DNA of 43,822 nt from Endozoicomonadaceae bacterium. GTDB lineage: Bacteria > Pseudomonadota > Gammaproteobacteria > Pseudomonadales > Endozoicomonadaceae. The stretch is taken from assembly GCA_023146365.1 (NCBI GenBank), contig JAGLCE010000033.1, positions 1-43,822 of the forward strand, given 5' to 3'. The notes beneath the pieces are model-generated. The model was not told the origin of the DNA. It saw only the letters and a list, made by a program, of their open reading frames with translations, and ran no database searches. The translations under genes were made by a program, and so were the position numbers. The number at the start of each line of letters is the position of its first letter. Positions within the stretch are counted from its first letter, which is position 1. Shown one piece after another: positions 34,568-43,712 of the stretch.

Positions 34568-35836
34568 TTAACGTGAGCCTGTGGGCGGATAGACCTGTAC
34601 CGAGCGTACTCGATTCCCTCGAATTTGAAGAATTTCCATGCGATATTGATCGGATATGGTAATGCATACCGATGTATCGGGTATCTCTTCCAGATGCTCG
34701 GTGACCAGACCGTTGAGGGTTTTCGGGCCGTTCAATGGTAGATGCCATTCGAGTGCTTTGTTGATGTCTCGAATGGTCGTAGTGCCATCAATAATAAAGG
34801 AGCCGTCGGGCTGAGGAGTGATGCTATGATTGTCGTTGGCAACATTCGTGGTAAATTCACCGACAATCTCTTCCAGTATATCTTCCAGTGTCACTAGTCC
34901 CATTACATCTCCGTATTCATCGACAACGATGGCTGTCCGGAGTTTGGCTTGTTGAAAGTTAAACAGCTGTGTATGGAGTGGTGTACCTTCCGGAACAAAG
35001 TAGGTGTCGTGAATTTCGTGCAGCAGGGCGGCGTGGTTGATGTCGTTCAGGCTGATTAGACGGGCCACTGCCCGCATATGCAGCATGCCAATGATATGGT
35101 TAATATCATCTTTGAATATAGGAAGTCGGGTGTGTTGCGCTGTGCGTAGCTGTTCCATAATCTCTTCGATATCATCCTCGATATTAATGCCCACAATGTC
35201 ATTACGAGGGATCATGATGTCATCGACGCTGACTTTTTCTAGGTCGAGTATGCCCAGTAGCATGCTTTTGCTCGTGCTGGAAATCAGGCCGCCAGCTTCA
35301 TGTACAACGGTGCGAAGCTCTTCTTTGTTCAGCTGATCTGTCCCGCCTTTGGAAGGATCGACACTCATGCAGCGGAGCAGAATGTTTGAGATGCCGTTAA
35401 TAATCCATACCAGTGGATAGAGCAGCTTCAGTATGGGTTTGAGAATCAGCGAGGCTGGGAAAGCCACTTTTTCCGGATGCAGGGCTGCTAGGGTTTTCGG
35501 AGTGACTTCTCCAAATATTAGTATGATCAGGGTCAGGCTAATGGTGGCAATGGCAATACCAGCATCTCCCCATATTCTGACGGCGACAATCGTAGCAATG
35601 GCGGATGCAAGAATGTTCACAAAGTTGTTGCCAATCAGGATAGTGCTGATCAGACAGTCGACCCGTTGGAGTAGTTCGCAGGTTCGCTGGGCGCCACGGT
35701 GACCGCTTCTGGCTTTATGGCGCAACCGGTAGCGATTCAGCGTCATCATCCCTGTTTCAGAGGCGGAGAAAAAAGCAGAAAGCAGGAGAAGTACAACAAG
35801 CGTTCCGAGCAAGAGGCTTAGCGGTGCTTCGTTCAA
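34568..35836 (-). CDS. corB: CNNM/CorB-type ion transporter or regulator
   Basis: A 422-residue protein of the HlyC/CorC (CNNM) family: an N-terminal DUF21 membrane domain with about four helices and the marker SAFFSASETGMMTLNRYRL, two CBS domains in the middle (DIMIPRNDIVGI and VPEGTPLHTQL onward) and a C-terminal CorC_HlyC domain. It is implicated in magnesium or cobalt movement. It lies next to ypjD and ffh, an arrangement found in E. coli too (yfjD-ypjD-ffh). Confidence 0.92.
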   Translation of the reverse strand: MNEAPLSLLLGTLVVLLLLSAFFSASETGMMTLNRYRLRHKARSGHRGAQRTCELLQRVDCLISTILIGNNFVNILASAIATIVAVRIWGDAGIAIATISLTLIILIFGEVTPKTLAALHPEKVAFPASLILKPILKLLYPLVWIINGISNILLRCMSVDPSKGGTDQLNKEELRTVVHEAGGLISSTSKSMLLGILDLEKVSVDDIMIPRNDIVGINIEDDIEEIMEQLRTAQHTRLPIFKDDINHIIGMLHMRAVARLISLNDINHAALLHEIHDTYFVPEGTPLHTQLFNFQQAKLRTAIVVDEYGDVMGLVTLEDILEEIVGEFTTNVANDNHSITPQPDGSFIIDGTTTIRDINKALEWHLPLNGPKTLNGLVTEHLEEIPDTSVCITISDQYRMEILQIRGNRVRSVQVYPPTGSR

Positions 35837-35993
35837 TGGATATTATGCCTCTGTCGGCGCTGGAAGAAATGTTTCAGTGTCATGTGACAGGTGAAACGGA
35901 AAGAGGTGAGTGGAGGCACGTTGCCGTGGCTCATTATGACTAGCGGTCTGTGTCATAACTTTCCTAGTTGATTTTATCTCAGTATTTGTGATT

Positions 35994-36806
35994 TTAGCTA
36001 CGATTGATAATCATATCTAGAATGAGTTTACTGCCGAAATAGGCCAGCATCAGACAAGCAAAGCCGGCCAATGTCCAGCGTATGGCGGTTTGTCCGCGCC
36101 AGCCCATAATATGTCGGCCTGCCAGCAGAATACTGAATAGACACCAAGCAGTCACAGACAGTACCGTCTTGTGGGCAACATGCTGAGCGAACATATCGTT
36201 GAGATACATAAAGCCCGTGCCAAGTGACAAAGTTAACAGGATCAGGCCGGCCCAGAGAAATTCAAACAGCAGCTTTTCCATGGTCTGCATCGGAGGAAAG
36301 GCTTTGATAATACTGCTCGGATGGTGGTGCTTGAGTCGGCGCTCCTGCCACGCCAGTAGCACCGCCTGGACGGCGGCGACCGTTAGGGTGCTGTAAGAGA
36401 GTATGGAAATAATAATGTGAAAAATAATGCCCAGACTAGTTGATGGAATGAAATCCTCCGGCCCTGTTAGCAGGAAAGAGCAGGCGACTGAGGCAATAGT
36501 CATAGGTAGCAGGGCGATCAGTAGATTGTCTACCGGTTTTCGCAGGCTGCTGACCAAAATGATCAGTATTACCATCCAGCTACTCAGTGAGCCCACGGTG
36601 AAAAAGTTCAGGGTTATCCCATTCTTTTGGGTATGAGTGATTAGGTAGATACTTAGAGTCTGAGCCAGTGCGCCGGCAAACACCACTGCCTGGATCAGAA
36701 CTCTTTGTATATTACGGCCTCGAAGGCGCTCCCATTGGCAGAGGGTTCCACTGAAATAGAAAGCGATGGCCAGTATGCTGAATATAGCGATGTTCATTGT
36801 TTTCAT
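35994..36806 (-). CDS. ypjD: Cytochrome c assembly-like inner-membrane protein YpjD
   Basis: A 270-residue CcsA-like membrane protein with about eight hydrophobic segments and the WGW-like region MGWRGQTAIRWTLAGFACLML near the C-terminus. Such YpjD proteins relate to heme-handling CcmC/CcsA but have an unclear role. I placed the start at the ATG at 36806 (MKTMNIAIF); the frame can be extended upstream to 36914 but that part is polar and atypical. It is divergent from ffh and lies upstream of corB on the same strand. Confidence 0.85.
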   Translation of the reverse strand: MKTMNIAIFSILAIAFYFSGTLCQWERLRGRNIQRVLIQAVVFAGALAQTLSIYLITHTQKNGITLNFFTVGSLSSWMVILIILVSSLRKPVDNLLIALLPMTIASVACSFLLTGPEDFIPSTSLGIIFHIIISILSYSTLTVAAVQAVLLAWQERRLKHHHPSSIIKAFPPMQTMEKLLFEFLWAGLILLTLSLGTGFMYLNDMFAQHVAHKTVLSVTAWCLFSILLAGRHIMGWRGQTAIRWTLAGFACLMLAYFGSKLILDMIINRS

Positions 36807-37158
36807 AAACCTGTCTTGGCTCACAGAGTTTCGCATAAAATGGGGGACGGGGTGAAGACTCATGTGTCCGTATGTGGAAATCAACGATGGATGCATGTCG
36901 CGGATTTCGGTCATCAGTGCAACACTGTCTGGGTTTAGATAGATATGAAACTTTTTGAGATGTAAAAAACGGGTAGTTTGTAGTGGTTAAATTCAGGCAG
37001 GGGACTACCTTGTTGTTGTTCGAACAATGCGTTGCTCGGTAAAATCGTATCCTGAGATACGTGTAACGTAGTCCATAGACGTGCGAGTCGCTGGTGTCGA
37101 TGTCACTGTTATTCACGTTTATTTGATGGGATAAGGGAAAAACAGGGTTTATGGGTAG

Positions 37159-37187
37159 TGATGCTGACTGCATTGTTGCATTATAAT
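37159..37187 (+). promoter_or_regulatory. Probable promoter of ffh
   Basis: A perfect TATAAT at 37182-37187 with a weak -35 (TGATGC) 17 bases upstream lies 45 bases before the ffh ATG. The remainder of the 426-base ypjD-ffh gap shows nothing else that I recognise. Confidence 0.5.
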
Positions 37188-37232
37188 CGGTGAAATAACC
37201 GATTACGGTATGTGAAAACCAAGGATCGCTGG

Positions 37233-38624
37233 ATGTTTGAAAACCTTTCTGATCGTTTGTCGCAAACGCTGCGTAATGTGACAGACAAAGCCAAACTGAC
37301 CGAAGACAATATCAAAGATACCCTGCGTGAAGTGCGTAAGGCGTTGCTGGAGGCAGATGTTGCGTTGTCGGTGGTCAAAGATTTTGTCAACCGGATACGG
37401 GAGCGTGCTGTCGGTCAGGAGGTGAGCCAGAGCCTGAACCCAGGGCAGATGTTCGTTAAGATCGTCCATGCTGAGCTGATCGAGGTGATGGGTGTATCTA
37501 ATGATGAGTTGAACCTTGCCTGTCAGCCGCCGGCGGTGATCCTGATGGCGGGTTTGCAGGGGGCGGGTAAAACGACCTCGGTGGCCAAGCTGGGTAAGTG
37601 GTTAAAAGAGCGTAATAAGAAGTCGGTGATGGTTGTCAGTGTCGACGTTTATCGTCCAGCCGCCATCAAACAGCTGGAAACTCTGGCAGGTGAAGTGGGT
37701 ATTGATTTCTTCCCCTCTTCCAGCGAGCAAAAACCGATGGATATTGCGAATGCTGCCATCGACGAGGCCCGTCTACGCCAGAAAGATGTACTGATCATTG
37801 ATACCGCCGGTCGTCTCCACATTGATGATGAGATGATGGAGGAGATCAGGGCGTTGAGCCAGGCGATTAATCCGATTGAGACGCTGTTCGTGGTTGATGC
37901 CATGACGGGTCAGGATGCCGTGAATGCGGCCAAGGTATTCAATGATGAGCTGTCGTTGACCGGTGTGATCTTGGCTAAGGCTGATGGTGATGCTCGCGGT
38001 GGTGCGGCGTTGTCTGTACGTCATATCACCGGTAAGCCGATCAAGTTTATGGGTATGGGTGAGAAAACCGACGCTCTGGAGGCGTTTCATCCGGATCGTA
38101 TCGCTTCCCGTATCCTCGGCATGGGTGACATGCTCTCCTTGATCGAAGAGGCAGAGCAGAAGCTCGACAAGAAAAAAGCTGATCGGTTGCTTGCCAAGAT
38201 CAAGAAGGGAAAGGGCTTTGATCTGGAAGATTTCCTTGATCAGCTGAAGCAGATGAAAAGCATGGGTGGCGTTGCTGGTGTGATGGACAAAATGCCAGGC
38301 ATGGGTGGTGGTATGGCACAGCAGCCCAACGGTGGGGACAAGGCGTTTTATCAGATGGAAGCCATTATCAATTCCATGACACCACAGGAACGCCGTCATC
38401 CGAATATCATCAATGGCTCCCGTAAAAAACGGATTGCCTCCGGCTCTGGTACTCTGATTCAGGATATCAACCGTCTTCTTAAACAGCAAAAACAGATGAG
38501 CAAGATGATGAAGAAAATGAGCGGCAAAGGGGGCGGCATGGCGAAAATGATGCGCGGCCTTGCTGGGCAAAAGGAGCAGGTGCCGACCGCTATGATGCCG
38601 ACGAGAAAAAAGTTACGGCTCTAA
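37233..38624 (+). CDS. ffh: Signal recognition particle protein Ffh
   Basis: A 463-residue SRP54 GTPase. The N domain is followed by the G domain with GLQGAGKTT, DTAGR and KADGDARGG, and the methionine-rich M domain that binds SRP RNA and signal peptides (QMKSMGGVAGVMDKMPGMG onward). It targets membrane proteins to the translocon. I chose ATG at 37233 with AGGA seven bases before it; a GTG at 37212 would add seven residues. In most relatives rpsP follows directly; here the next DNA is a transposase fragment. Confidence 0.97.
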   Translation: MFENLSDRLSQTLRNVTDKAKLTEDNIKDTLREVRKALLEADVALSVVKDFVNRIRERAVGQEVSQSLNPGQMFVKIVHAELIEVMGVSNDELNLACQPPAVILMAGLQGAGKTTSVAKLGKWLKERNKKSVMVVSVDVYRPAAIKQLETLAGEVGIDFFPSSSEQKPMDIANAAIDEARLRQKDVLIIDTAGRLHIDDEMMEEIRALSQAINPIETLFVVDAMTGQDAVNAAKVFNDELSLTGVILAKADGDARGGAALSVRHITGKPIKFMGMGEKTDALEAFHPDRIASRILGMGDMLSLIEEAEQKLDKKKADRLLAKIKKGKGFDLEDFLDQLKQMKSMGGVAGVMDKMPGMGGGMAQQPNGGDKAFYQMEAIINSMTPQERRHPNIINGSRKKRIASGSGTLIQDINRLLKQQKQMSKMMKKMSGKGGGMAKMMRGLAGQKEQVPTAMMPTRKKLRL

Positions 38625-38653
38625 TAGCGGCTTATTGGGTGTACCCTTGTTCG

Positions 38654-38824
38654 CTAGAATATTGAGTTCCATTCGCCAAATTCAGCCGGAAGATCCCGCC
38701 ACGGACATTCAACATGGATACGATAAAGCATTCCCTCAACGACAAGACGTAGATTGAGCTTATTGTATATCTTGATCTGGCTGAAAATAGTCGACAGCTT
38801 CGGCCAGTACTCATCAGCGAGCAT
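38654..38824 (-). pseudogene. IS5-like transposase N-terminal fragment (DUF4096)
   Basis: About 56 residues from MLADEYWPKLSTIFSQ to CPWRDLPAEFGEWNSIF match the start of IS5-superfamily (DUF4096) transposases, then the frame ends. The catalytic region is missing. It lies directly after ffh, in the place of the usual ribosomal protein genes. Confidence 0.75.
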
Positions 38825-38932
38825 AAAGCAAGGCATTGCAAATTCGTAGTCGCGCAGATATGGGAACCACAATACTGCGGATTTGCAGACAAACGTCAAC
38901 AGCCCCTAGCGTGGACGGGCTTGAGATGACGT

Positions 38933-39202
38933 TTAAGGCTGATTTTTACTGGTGCAGCTATTAAGCTGGCGGCCGCAAGGTACTTTAGGATTACTTGTGG
39001 TGCTGTTTGATGGATCTGTATTGGCTGTTGGATCGTTTCCAATGAGAGTGTGACTTATCATGTGTCGTGTTAGGCTGCCTTTCTGTGTGAATCTCTTGGT
39101 GCAGATATTGCACTTGTAGGGTTTCTCTCCAGTGTGGATTAGCAAGTGTAGTTTGAGGTAACTGCAATGAGTGAAGATCTTGGAGCAGGTATCACACTGC
39201 AA
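38933..39202 (-). CDS. Eukaryote-type C2H2 zinc-finger protein
   Basis: An 89-residue frame (TTG start, the only start codon available) with two perfect fingers: CDTC-x12-H-x3-H and CNIC-x12-H-x3-H joined by the linker HTGEKPYKC. That linker is the hallmark of animal Krueppel-type zinc fingers and is not found in bacterial Ros/MucR proteins. The tail IGNDPTANTDPSN recurs upstream in the same frame (NDPTANTNPSN) before a TGA at 39293, so the gene is a 5'-truncated piece of a longer protein made of 77-residue modules. It is flanked by IS5-like and IS630 fragments. Acquisition from a eukaryotic host is the simplest reading. Whether the short form is made is unknown. Confidence 0.75.
   Translation of the reverse strand: MQCDTCSKIFTHCSYLKLHLLIHTGEKPYKCNICTKRFTQKGSLTRHMISHTLIGNDPTANTDPSNSTTSNPKVPCGRQLNSCTSKNQP
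39004..39046 (-). repeat. Module spacer repeat of the zinc-finger gene, copy 1
   Basis: This 43-base segment, encoding the spacer after finger two, is repeated at 39235-39277 with few mismatches, exactly 231 bases (77 codons) apart. Confidence 0.85.
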
Positions 39203-39234
39203 GGATCCCTTAGTGCTATTGCGTTTTTTCCCAG

Positions 39235-39277
39235 TGTTTGATGGATTTGTATTGGCTGTTGGATCGTTTCTAATGGG
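39235..39277 (-). repeat. Module spacer repeat of the zinc-finger gene, copy 2
   Basis: This copy lies in frame just upstream of the zinc-finger frame and codes for NDPTANTNPSN. A finger that should precede it is absent, replaced by an in-frame stop and IS630 sequence. Confidence 0.85.
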
Positions 39278-39295
39278 ATTGTGAGTGCGACTTCA

Positions 39296-39424
39296 TTATA
39301 TTAGTGTTTGATATTTCACGGCAACGGCGGGGGCGCTCAAGCCTGAAAGCCACACATTAATGGCTTCAAACCGAATGCGTTCGCGAACTTCATGGGATAT
39401 TTTACGACCGTCGACCTTGCTCAT
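39296..39424 (-). pseudogene. IS630-like transposase N-terminal fragment
   Basis: From the ATG at 39424 the frame reads MSKVDGRKISHEVRERIRFE and then AINVWLSGLSAPAVAVKY, the usual start of IS630-family transposases with their helix-turn-helix, and ends at 39296. Only about 42 residues remain. It abuts the zinc-finger repeat module. Confidence 0.7.
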
Positions 39425-39607
39425 TACTACCTCAACTCTGCTAAAGGTCGACTATCATACGTCTAAGGTCACCTATAAATGACTGTTATCAATAAGCGCG
39501 TTTATGTGTGGTCAACAAACGAACGCCGACTTAACCGTTTTGATGTATCTAGTGCGGTGTATTAAGTGTGTTGTCAATATCGTTATATAAAGACGATCTC
39601 CAGACTG

Positions 39608-41142
39608 CTATGTATCGAACGGTTTAAAGATACACGACTTTGAAGGTGCAGCCAGTGGTGGCTGCTGATTTGCCTTTTCCTCAAGACCTACCGCTTCTTT
39701 CGGATGTTCGGCTATTCGATTTCGAATGTCAACTTGATCGGGTATTTCCCGCGGTTTTTGATTAGTTTTCGAAGAGAGGAAATCCTGAATGATCGCTTCT
39801 ATTTTTACTTTTACTTTTTTATCTTTTGAACACTGAACGGCTGTTAATCCAAGAGTGTTCTTGAGTGTCATGTCAGCTCCATGGTGTACTAAGATTTTTA
39901 CAATCTCACTGTAGCCCTTCACACATGCAGGGTACACTGGTGTTTCTTTAGTTTTGTTCGTAGGAATATTAGGAGAAGAACCATGTTCTAGTAGGGTTTT
40001 GACCACCTCGAAGTGACCTTCTGAACATGCAAAGTGCAACGGTGTCAAGCCCTTATTGCGTATTATGGGAGAGGTAATATTAACACTAGCATTAGATACT
40101 ATCAGGGTATTGACAATATCAATGTAGCCTTTGAAACATGCACCGTGCAACGGTGAGACTCCATTGTCGTCAAAAACATCAACCGTAGCATGACCAGCTT
40201 CTATCAGGGTTTTGACCACATCAAGATGACCCATGAAACACGCACGGTGCAACGGTGTGACTCCCTCTTGGAAAACAGAATGAATATTAACGTTAGCATT
40301 AAATTTTATCAGGGTATCGACGACATCATTAGAACCAGTATTAGATGCCATGTGCAGTAAATTGATATTATCCGAACTGTAAGAATCATCATCAGGCCCA
40401 AGACCAAACTCCAGCAGTTTTTCTACCCCCTTTGCATTGTTATTACAGACAAGTTGTACCATTAGTTTATTCAAATGAACCCTATCAGTTATAGGTAACA
40501 AAATGTCATATAGATCAACAGATGAAGCACAAAACGCCAACTCTAAGGCTGTTTTTTGTTCGTCTTCGTCTGAGGAATTAACAAATGTTTTCATATTCGG
40601 ATTGGCTCCATACTGCAGCAGAATTTTGGCCATATCAGAGTTGTTAACAACAGCAGCACAGTGCAATGCTGTTAAGCTAACAGAATCAGAAGTACGTGCA
40701 TTGACATCAGCGCCACATTCCAATAGCTTATTAAGGATATCATTATTCTCATTATTATTAGCACAGATTACATGTAACGTAGTAAGCGTAGTATCGTTGA
40801 CATCTACAGAAACAGCATTGACATCAGCCCCTTTATTTATCAAGAGCTCGCAAATTTCATAATCCATGTTATTGACGGCTATTATTAGTGGGTGATAGTT
40901 GAGCAACTCGCAACCATTACCCTGCGTCTCGCGATGATCATTGGTATTAATCTTTTGGTATGGGTTTGGGTTAGCGCCGTGAGTTAGCAAGATATCGACG
41001 ATTTCACTACGCCTACAGTAAGTTGCAAGCTACAATGAAAACTGGAATGGTAATTGGGATCAATCCCTTCTAGGCTCAGTAGATGCTCGACGGCATCAAA
41101 ATCACCAAGAAGAACAGCTTTTTCTAAAAAATTTTCATACAT
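39608..41142 (-). pseudogene. Ankyrin-repeat protein 1, frameshifted near the N-terminus
   Basis: The frame from 40990 to 39608 encodes 460 residues with about ten ankyrin repeats (for example TPLHRACFMGHLDVVKTLIEAG and SPLHGACFKGYIDIVNTLIV). The start MYENFLEKAVLLGDFDAVEH (ATG at 41142 with AGGAT before it) lies in another frame. The paralogue at 41840-43600 has the two parts joined, and the comparison shows a net loss of about 10 bases near 41015-41045, changing frame and leaving a TAG. Translation from an internal ATG at 40990 could still make most of the repeat domain. Ankyrin proteins of symbionts and pathogens often bind host proteins. It ends in the same FDT as its paralogue. Confidence 0.8.
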
Positions 41143-41839
41143 AATACAAATCCTATTTAAATAAAATAATAACAAAATACACTTTCTGAATCCGTGACTT
41201 CCTGGATGATTGACATGTTTGTAAACCATGTTATTAAAGGCCTGTAAATGTCAAATTTGTGATACAGAAATGCAACTCTTGGTTGAATTTTTAAATGATA
41301 ATTTATCGTGCTACAGTAGTCCTTACAGCATACTAGTATCAGTCATTTTTTATACATTAAAAATCACGTATTCAGTGCTCAGCGACTTACTTCATTGGAG
41401 TATTGGTTAATGAAAAAGTTCATTGTCTTTTTTTGCCCGCCGACAACCACACGTTTTAGACACGGCGTAAGGAGATAAACGATGATTTCGACGTTGATAT
41501 CTATCTGATTCGTATTAATTTTTTTATAAAAATCGTTAATTGCATAAGCGCTTTGAAATATTAAGCGGTGTCGCACTGGCGACTGAAATCCGCGTCATGA
41601 TAAACGCTTACCCAATCGAATTAAGCATAAGAGAGAAGCACGAGAAACATGTCAGTTGACTGTTGGTAGAGGGTTACTTCTATTGATATCTGGCTTTACT
41701 TGAAAGAGCCTCACTATAACGATAACCAAGACGACTAAAACATTAAAAACACGTTTTTTAAGGACAATAATAAAAAGCACTTTTCACAGAATCTTCCCAA
41801 ATAGTGTTTAAAATCCCTTCAGAATGATCCGCCAGATTT
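41143..41839. other. 697-base gap between the ankyrin genes
   Basis: AT-rich. Positions 41395-41447 resemble 43655-43709, the DNA upstream of the second ankyrin gene, so the gene was duplicated with part of its upstream region. The short frames in the gap (for example 41379-41576) resemble nothing I know. Confidence 0.5.
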
Positions 41840-43600
41840 TTACGTATCGAACAGTGTCAAGATGTCTATCTTTATAGGTGTTGGCAGTGGTAACTGATTG
41901 ATCTTTTCCCTAAAATATACCCCTTGCGAGTGTTCGATTATTCGATTGCGAATTTCATTTTTAACTAGAACATTCAACGGTGTTATATTGGTACGCAAAG
42001 AGGCGAACTCCTGGATGAGTACTTTTATTTCTCTTTTTATATACTGATTGGCTATGAGTTTAGGAAGAAAGTTATTGAATGTTAGGTCAGCTCCATTAAG
42101 CAATAAGATTTTTATAACATCACTGCAGCCATAGGAGCATGCATCGTGCAACGGCATGTGCCCATCTTTGTCGACATTATTAACAAGAGCACCATGATTT
42201 AGTAGGGTTTTGACCACATTAGCGTCACCATTGCAACATGCAATATGCAACGGTGTTTTTCTAAGGTTATTCAAGGTGTTGGTAGCAGAACCATGTTCTA
42301 TCAGGATTTTTATCATATTAGTGTAGCCAAATAAACATGCAATGTGCAACGGTGTTTCTCCACGATTATTAGTAGGAGACTTAATAATAGATTTATGTTC
42401 TAGCAGGGTTTTTACCACATTAATGCGACCACTTTGACATGCATAGTGCAACGGTGTTGACTTTTCCTTGGGAGAATTATTATTAACATGAGCACCAAAT
42501 TTCATAAGGATTTTGACAATCTCAACATGGCCATTGCGACATGCATAGTACAACGGTGTTACGTAATGTTTATCCAAATCATTGACTCTAGCGCCAGATG
42601 TTAGCAGGATGTTAATCGCATCAATTCGGGCATAGTGACTTGCATAGAACAACGGTGTAAATCCACATTTGTCACAAATATTAACATTAGCATTACCAAC
42701 TTTTATCATGGTTTTGATCACTTTAGGGAAACCACGGGATGATGCATAGTGCAACGGTGTTAATTCAGATGTGGCAAAAACAGTATTAACATGAGCACGA
42801 AATTTTATCAAGGCATTGGTGACTTTATTATGATTAAAATCAGATTCATTATGCGATAAAGTAAAATCACCCTGATCGAAATGATCATAAGGATCAAGAC
42901 TAGATTTCAGCAATTGAGACACTTGATTTACATCTTTTCTCTCATGAAAATACATGAAAATATCGTCCAAATTGACCACAGAAGTTATAGGTAACAAATC
43001 GTCATATACGTTCAAAGATCCAGAAAAAATAGCCAACTCTAAGGCGGTTTGTTGGTTTTTAAACGTTTTCATATTCTGGTTGGCTCCATGCTTCAGCAGA
43101 ATTTTTACCATATCAGAGTTGTTAGCAACAGCAGCAAAGTGCAATGGTGTGAGGCAAGCAGAATCAGTCATGCATGCATTGACATTAGCGTCACTACTGT
43201 TCAATATTTTATTAATGTTACGGCGATACTTATTATTAGCGCAGACTTCATATAATGCTGTTATTTCAGAATTCCCAGAATAATCATTGACATTAGCCCC
43301 TTTCTTCAGCAAAAGCTCGCAAATATCATCATCCTTATTCTTGACGGCTACGGTCAGAGGGTTAGGCTTGAGCAGCTCGTCATCATTACCTTGTATCTCG
43401 CGACTATTGGGGTTTGGGTCGGCGTCATGGGCGAGCAAAATATCGACGATTTCACTACGCCTACCGATCACTGCAAGCTCCAATAGACTGTCATCCATAT
43501 CGTTACGGTAATTAGAGTCAGCGTCTTCTAGACTCAGCAGATCTTCTACGGCATCAAGATCACCAAGGGAAACAGCTTGTTCAAAAAAATATCCATTCAT
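41840..43600 (-). CDS. Ankyrin-repeat protein 2
   Basis: A 586-residue protein almost entirely built from ankyrin repeats, about 13-14 of them between residues 35 and 525, with consensus blocks such as TPLHYACQSGRINVVKTLLE and TPLHIACLFGYTNMIKILIE. There is no signal peptide or membrane segment; the tail ends ILTLFDT. It is intact and AT-rich. AAAGGAT precedes the ATG at 43600. It is a paralogue of the gene at 39608-41142 with the same start and end sequences. A host-directed effector is the likely role, by analogy with intracellular bacteria; no secretion signal can be pointed out. Confidence 0.9.
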   Translation of the reverse strand: MNGYFFEQAVSLGDLDAVEDLLSLEDADSNYRNDMDDSLLELAVIGRRSEIVDILLAHDADPNPNSREIQGNDDELLKPNPLTVAVKNKDDDICELLLKKGANVNDYSGNSEITALYEVCANNKYRRNINKILNSSDANVNACMTDSACLTPLHFAAVANNSDMVKILLKHGANQNMKTFKNQQTALELAIFSGSLNVYDDLLPITSVVNLDDIFMYFHERKDVNQVSQLLKSSLDPYDHFDQGDFTLSHNESDFNHNKVTNALIKFRAHVNTVFATSELTPLHYASSRGFPKVIKTMIKVGNANVNICDKCGFTPLFYASHYARIDAINILLTSGARVNDLDKHYVTPLYYACRNGHVEIVKILMKFGAHVNNNSPKEKSTPLHYACQSGRINVVKTLLEHKSIIKSPTNNRGETPLHIACLFGYTNMIKILIEHGSATNTLNNLRKTPLHIACCNGDANVVKTLLNHGALVNNVDKDGHMPLHDACSYGCSDVIKILLLNGADLTFNNFLPKLIANQYIKREIKVLIQEFASLRTNITPLNVLVKNEIRNRIIEHSQGVYFREKINQLPLPTPIKIDILTLFDT

Positions 43601-43708
43601 AATATAAACTATCCTTTAACAATATGACTCTGAATAATTAATACCACATCTGGTTTGGAGCATTTATCAATTAAAAAGTTCATAATTATTTTTCTGACTC
43701 GCCAACAA

Positions 43709-43712
43709 CTAA
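43709..43712. repeat. Probable IS5 target-site copy CTAA
   Basis: CTAA fits the YTAR target duplicated by IS5 and lies directly before the inferred IS end GGAACATGCG. The partner copy is outside the window. Confidence 0.5.

Noticed and set aside
38933..39202. Zinc-finger frame as eukaryotic contamination
   Set aside because: It lies between bacterial IS fragments on the same contig as ffh and the ankyrin genes, so a chimera is less likely, though only reads can settle it.
41379..41576. 65-codon frame between the ankyrin genes
   Set aside because: No ribosome-binding site, no known family, and it overlaps the upstream region shared with the other ankyrin gene.
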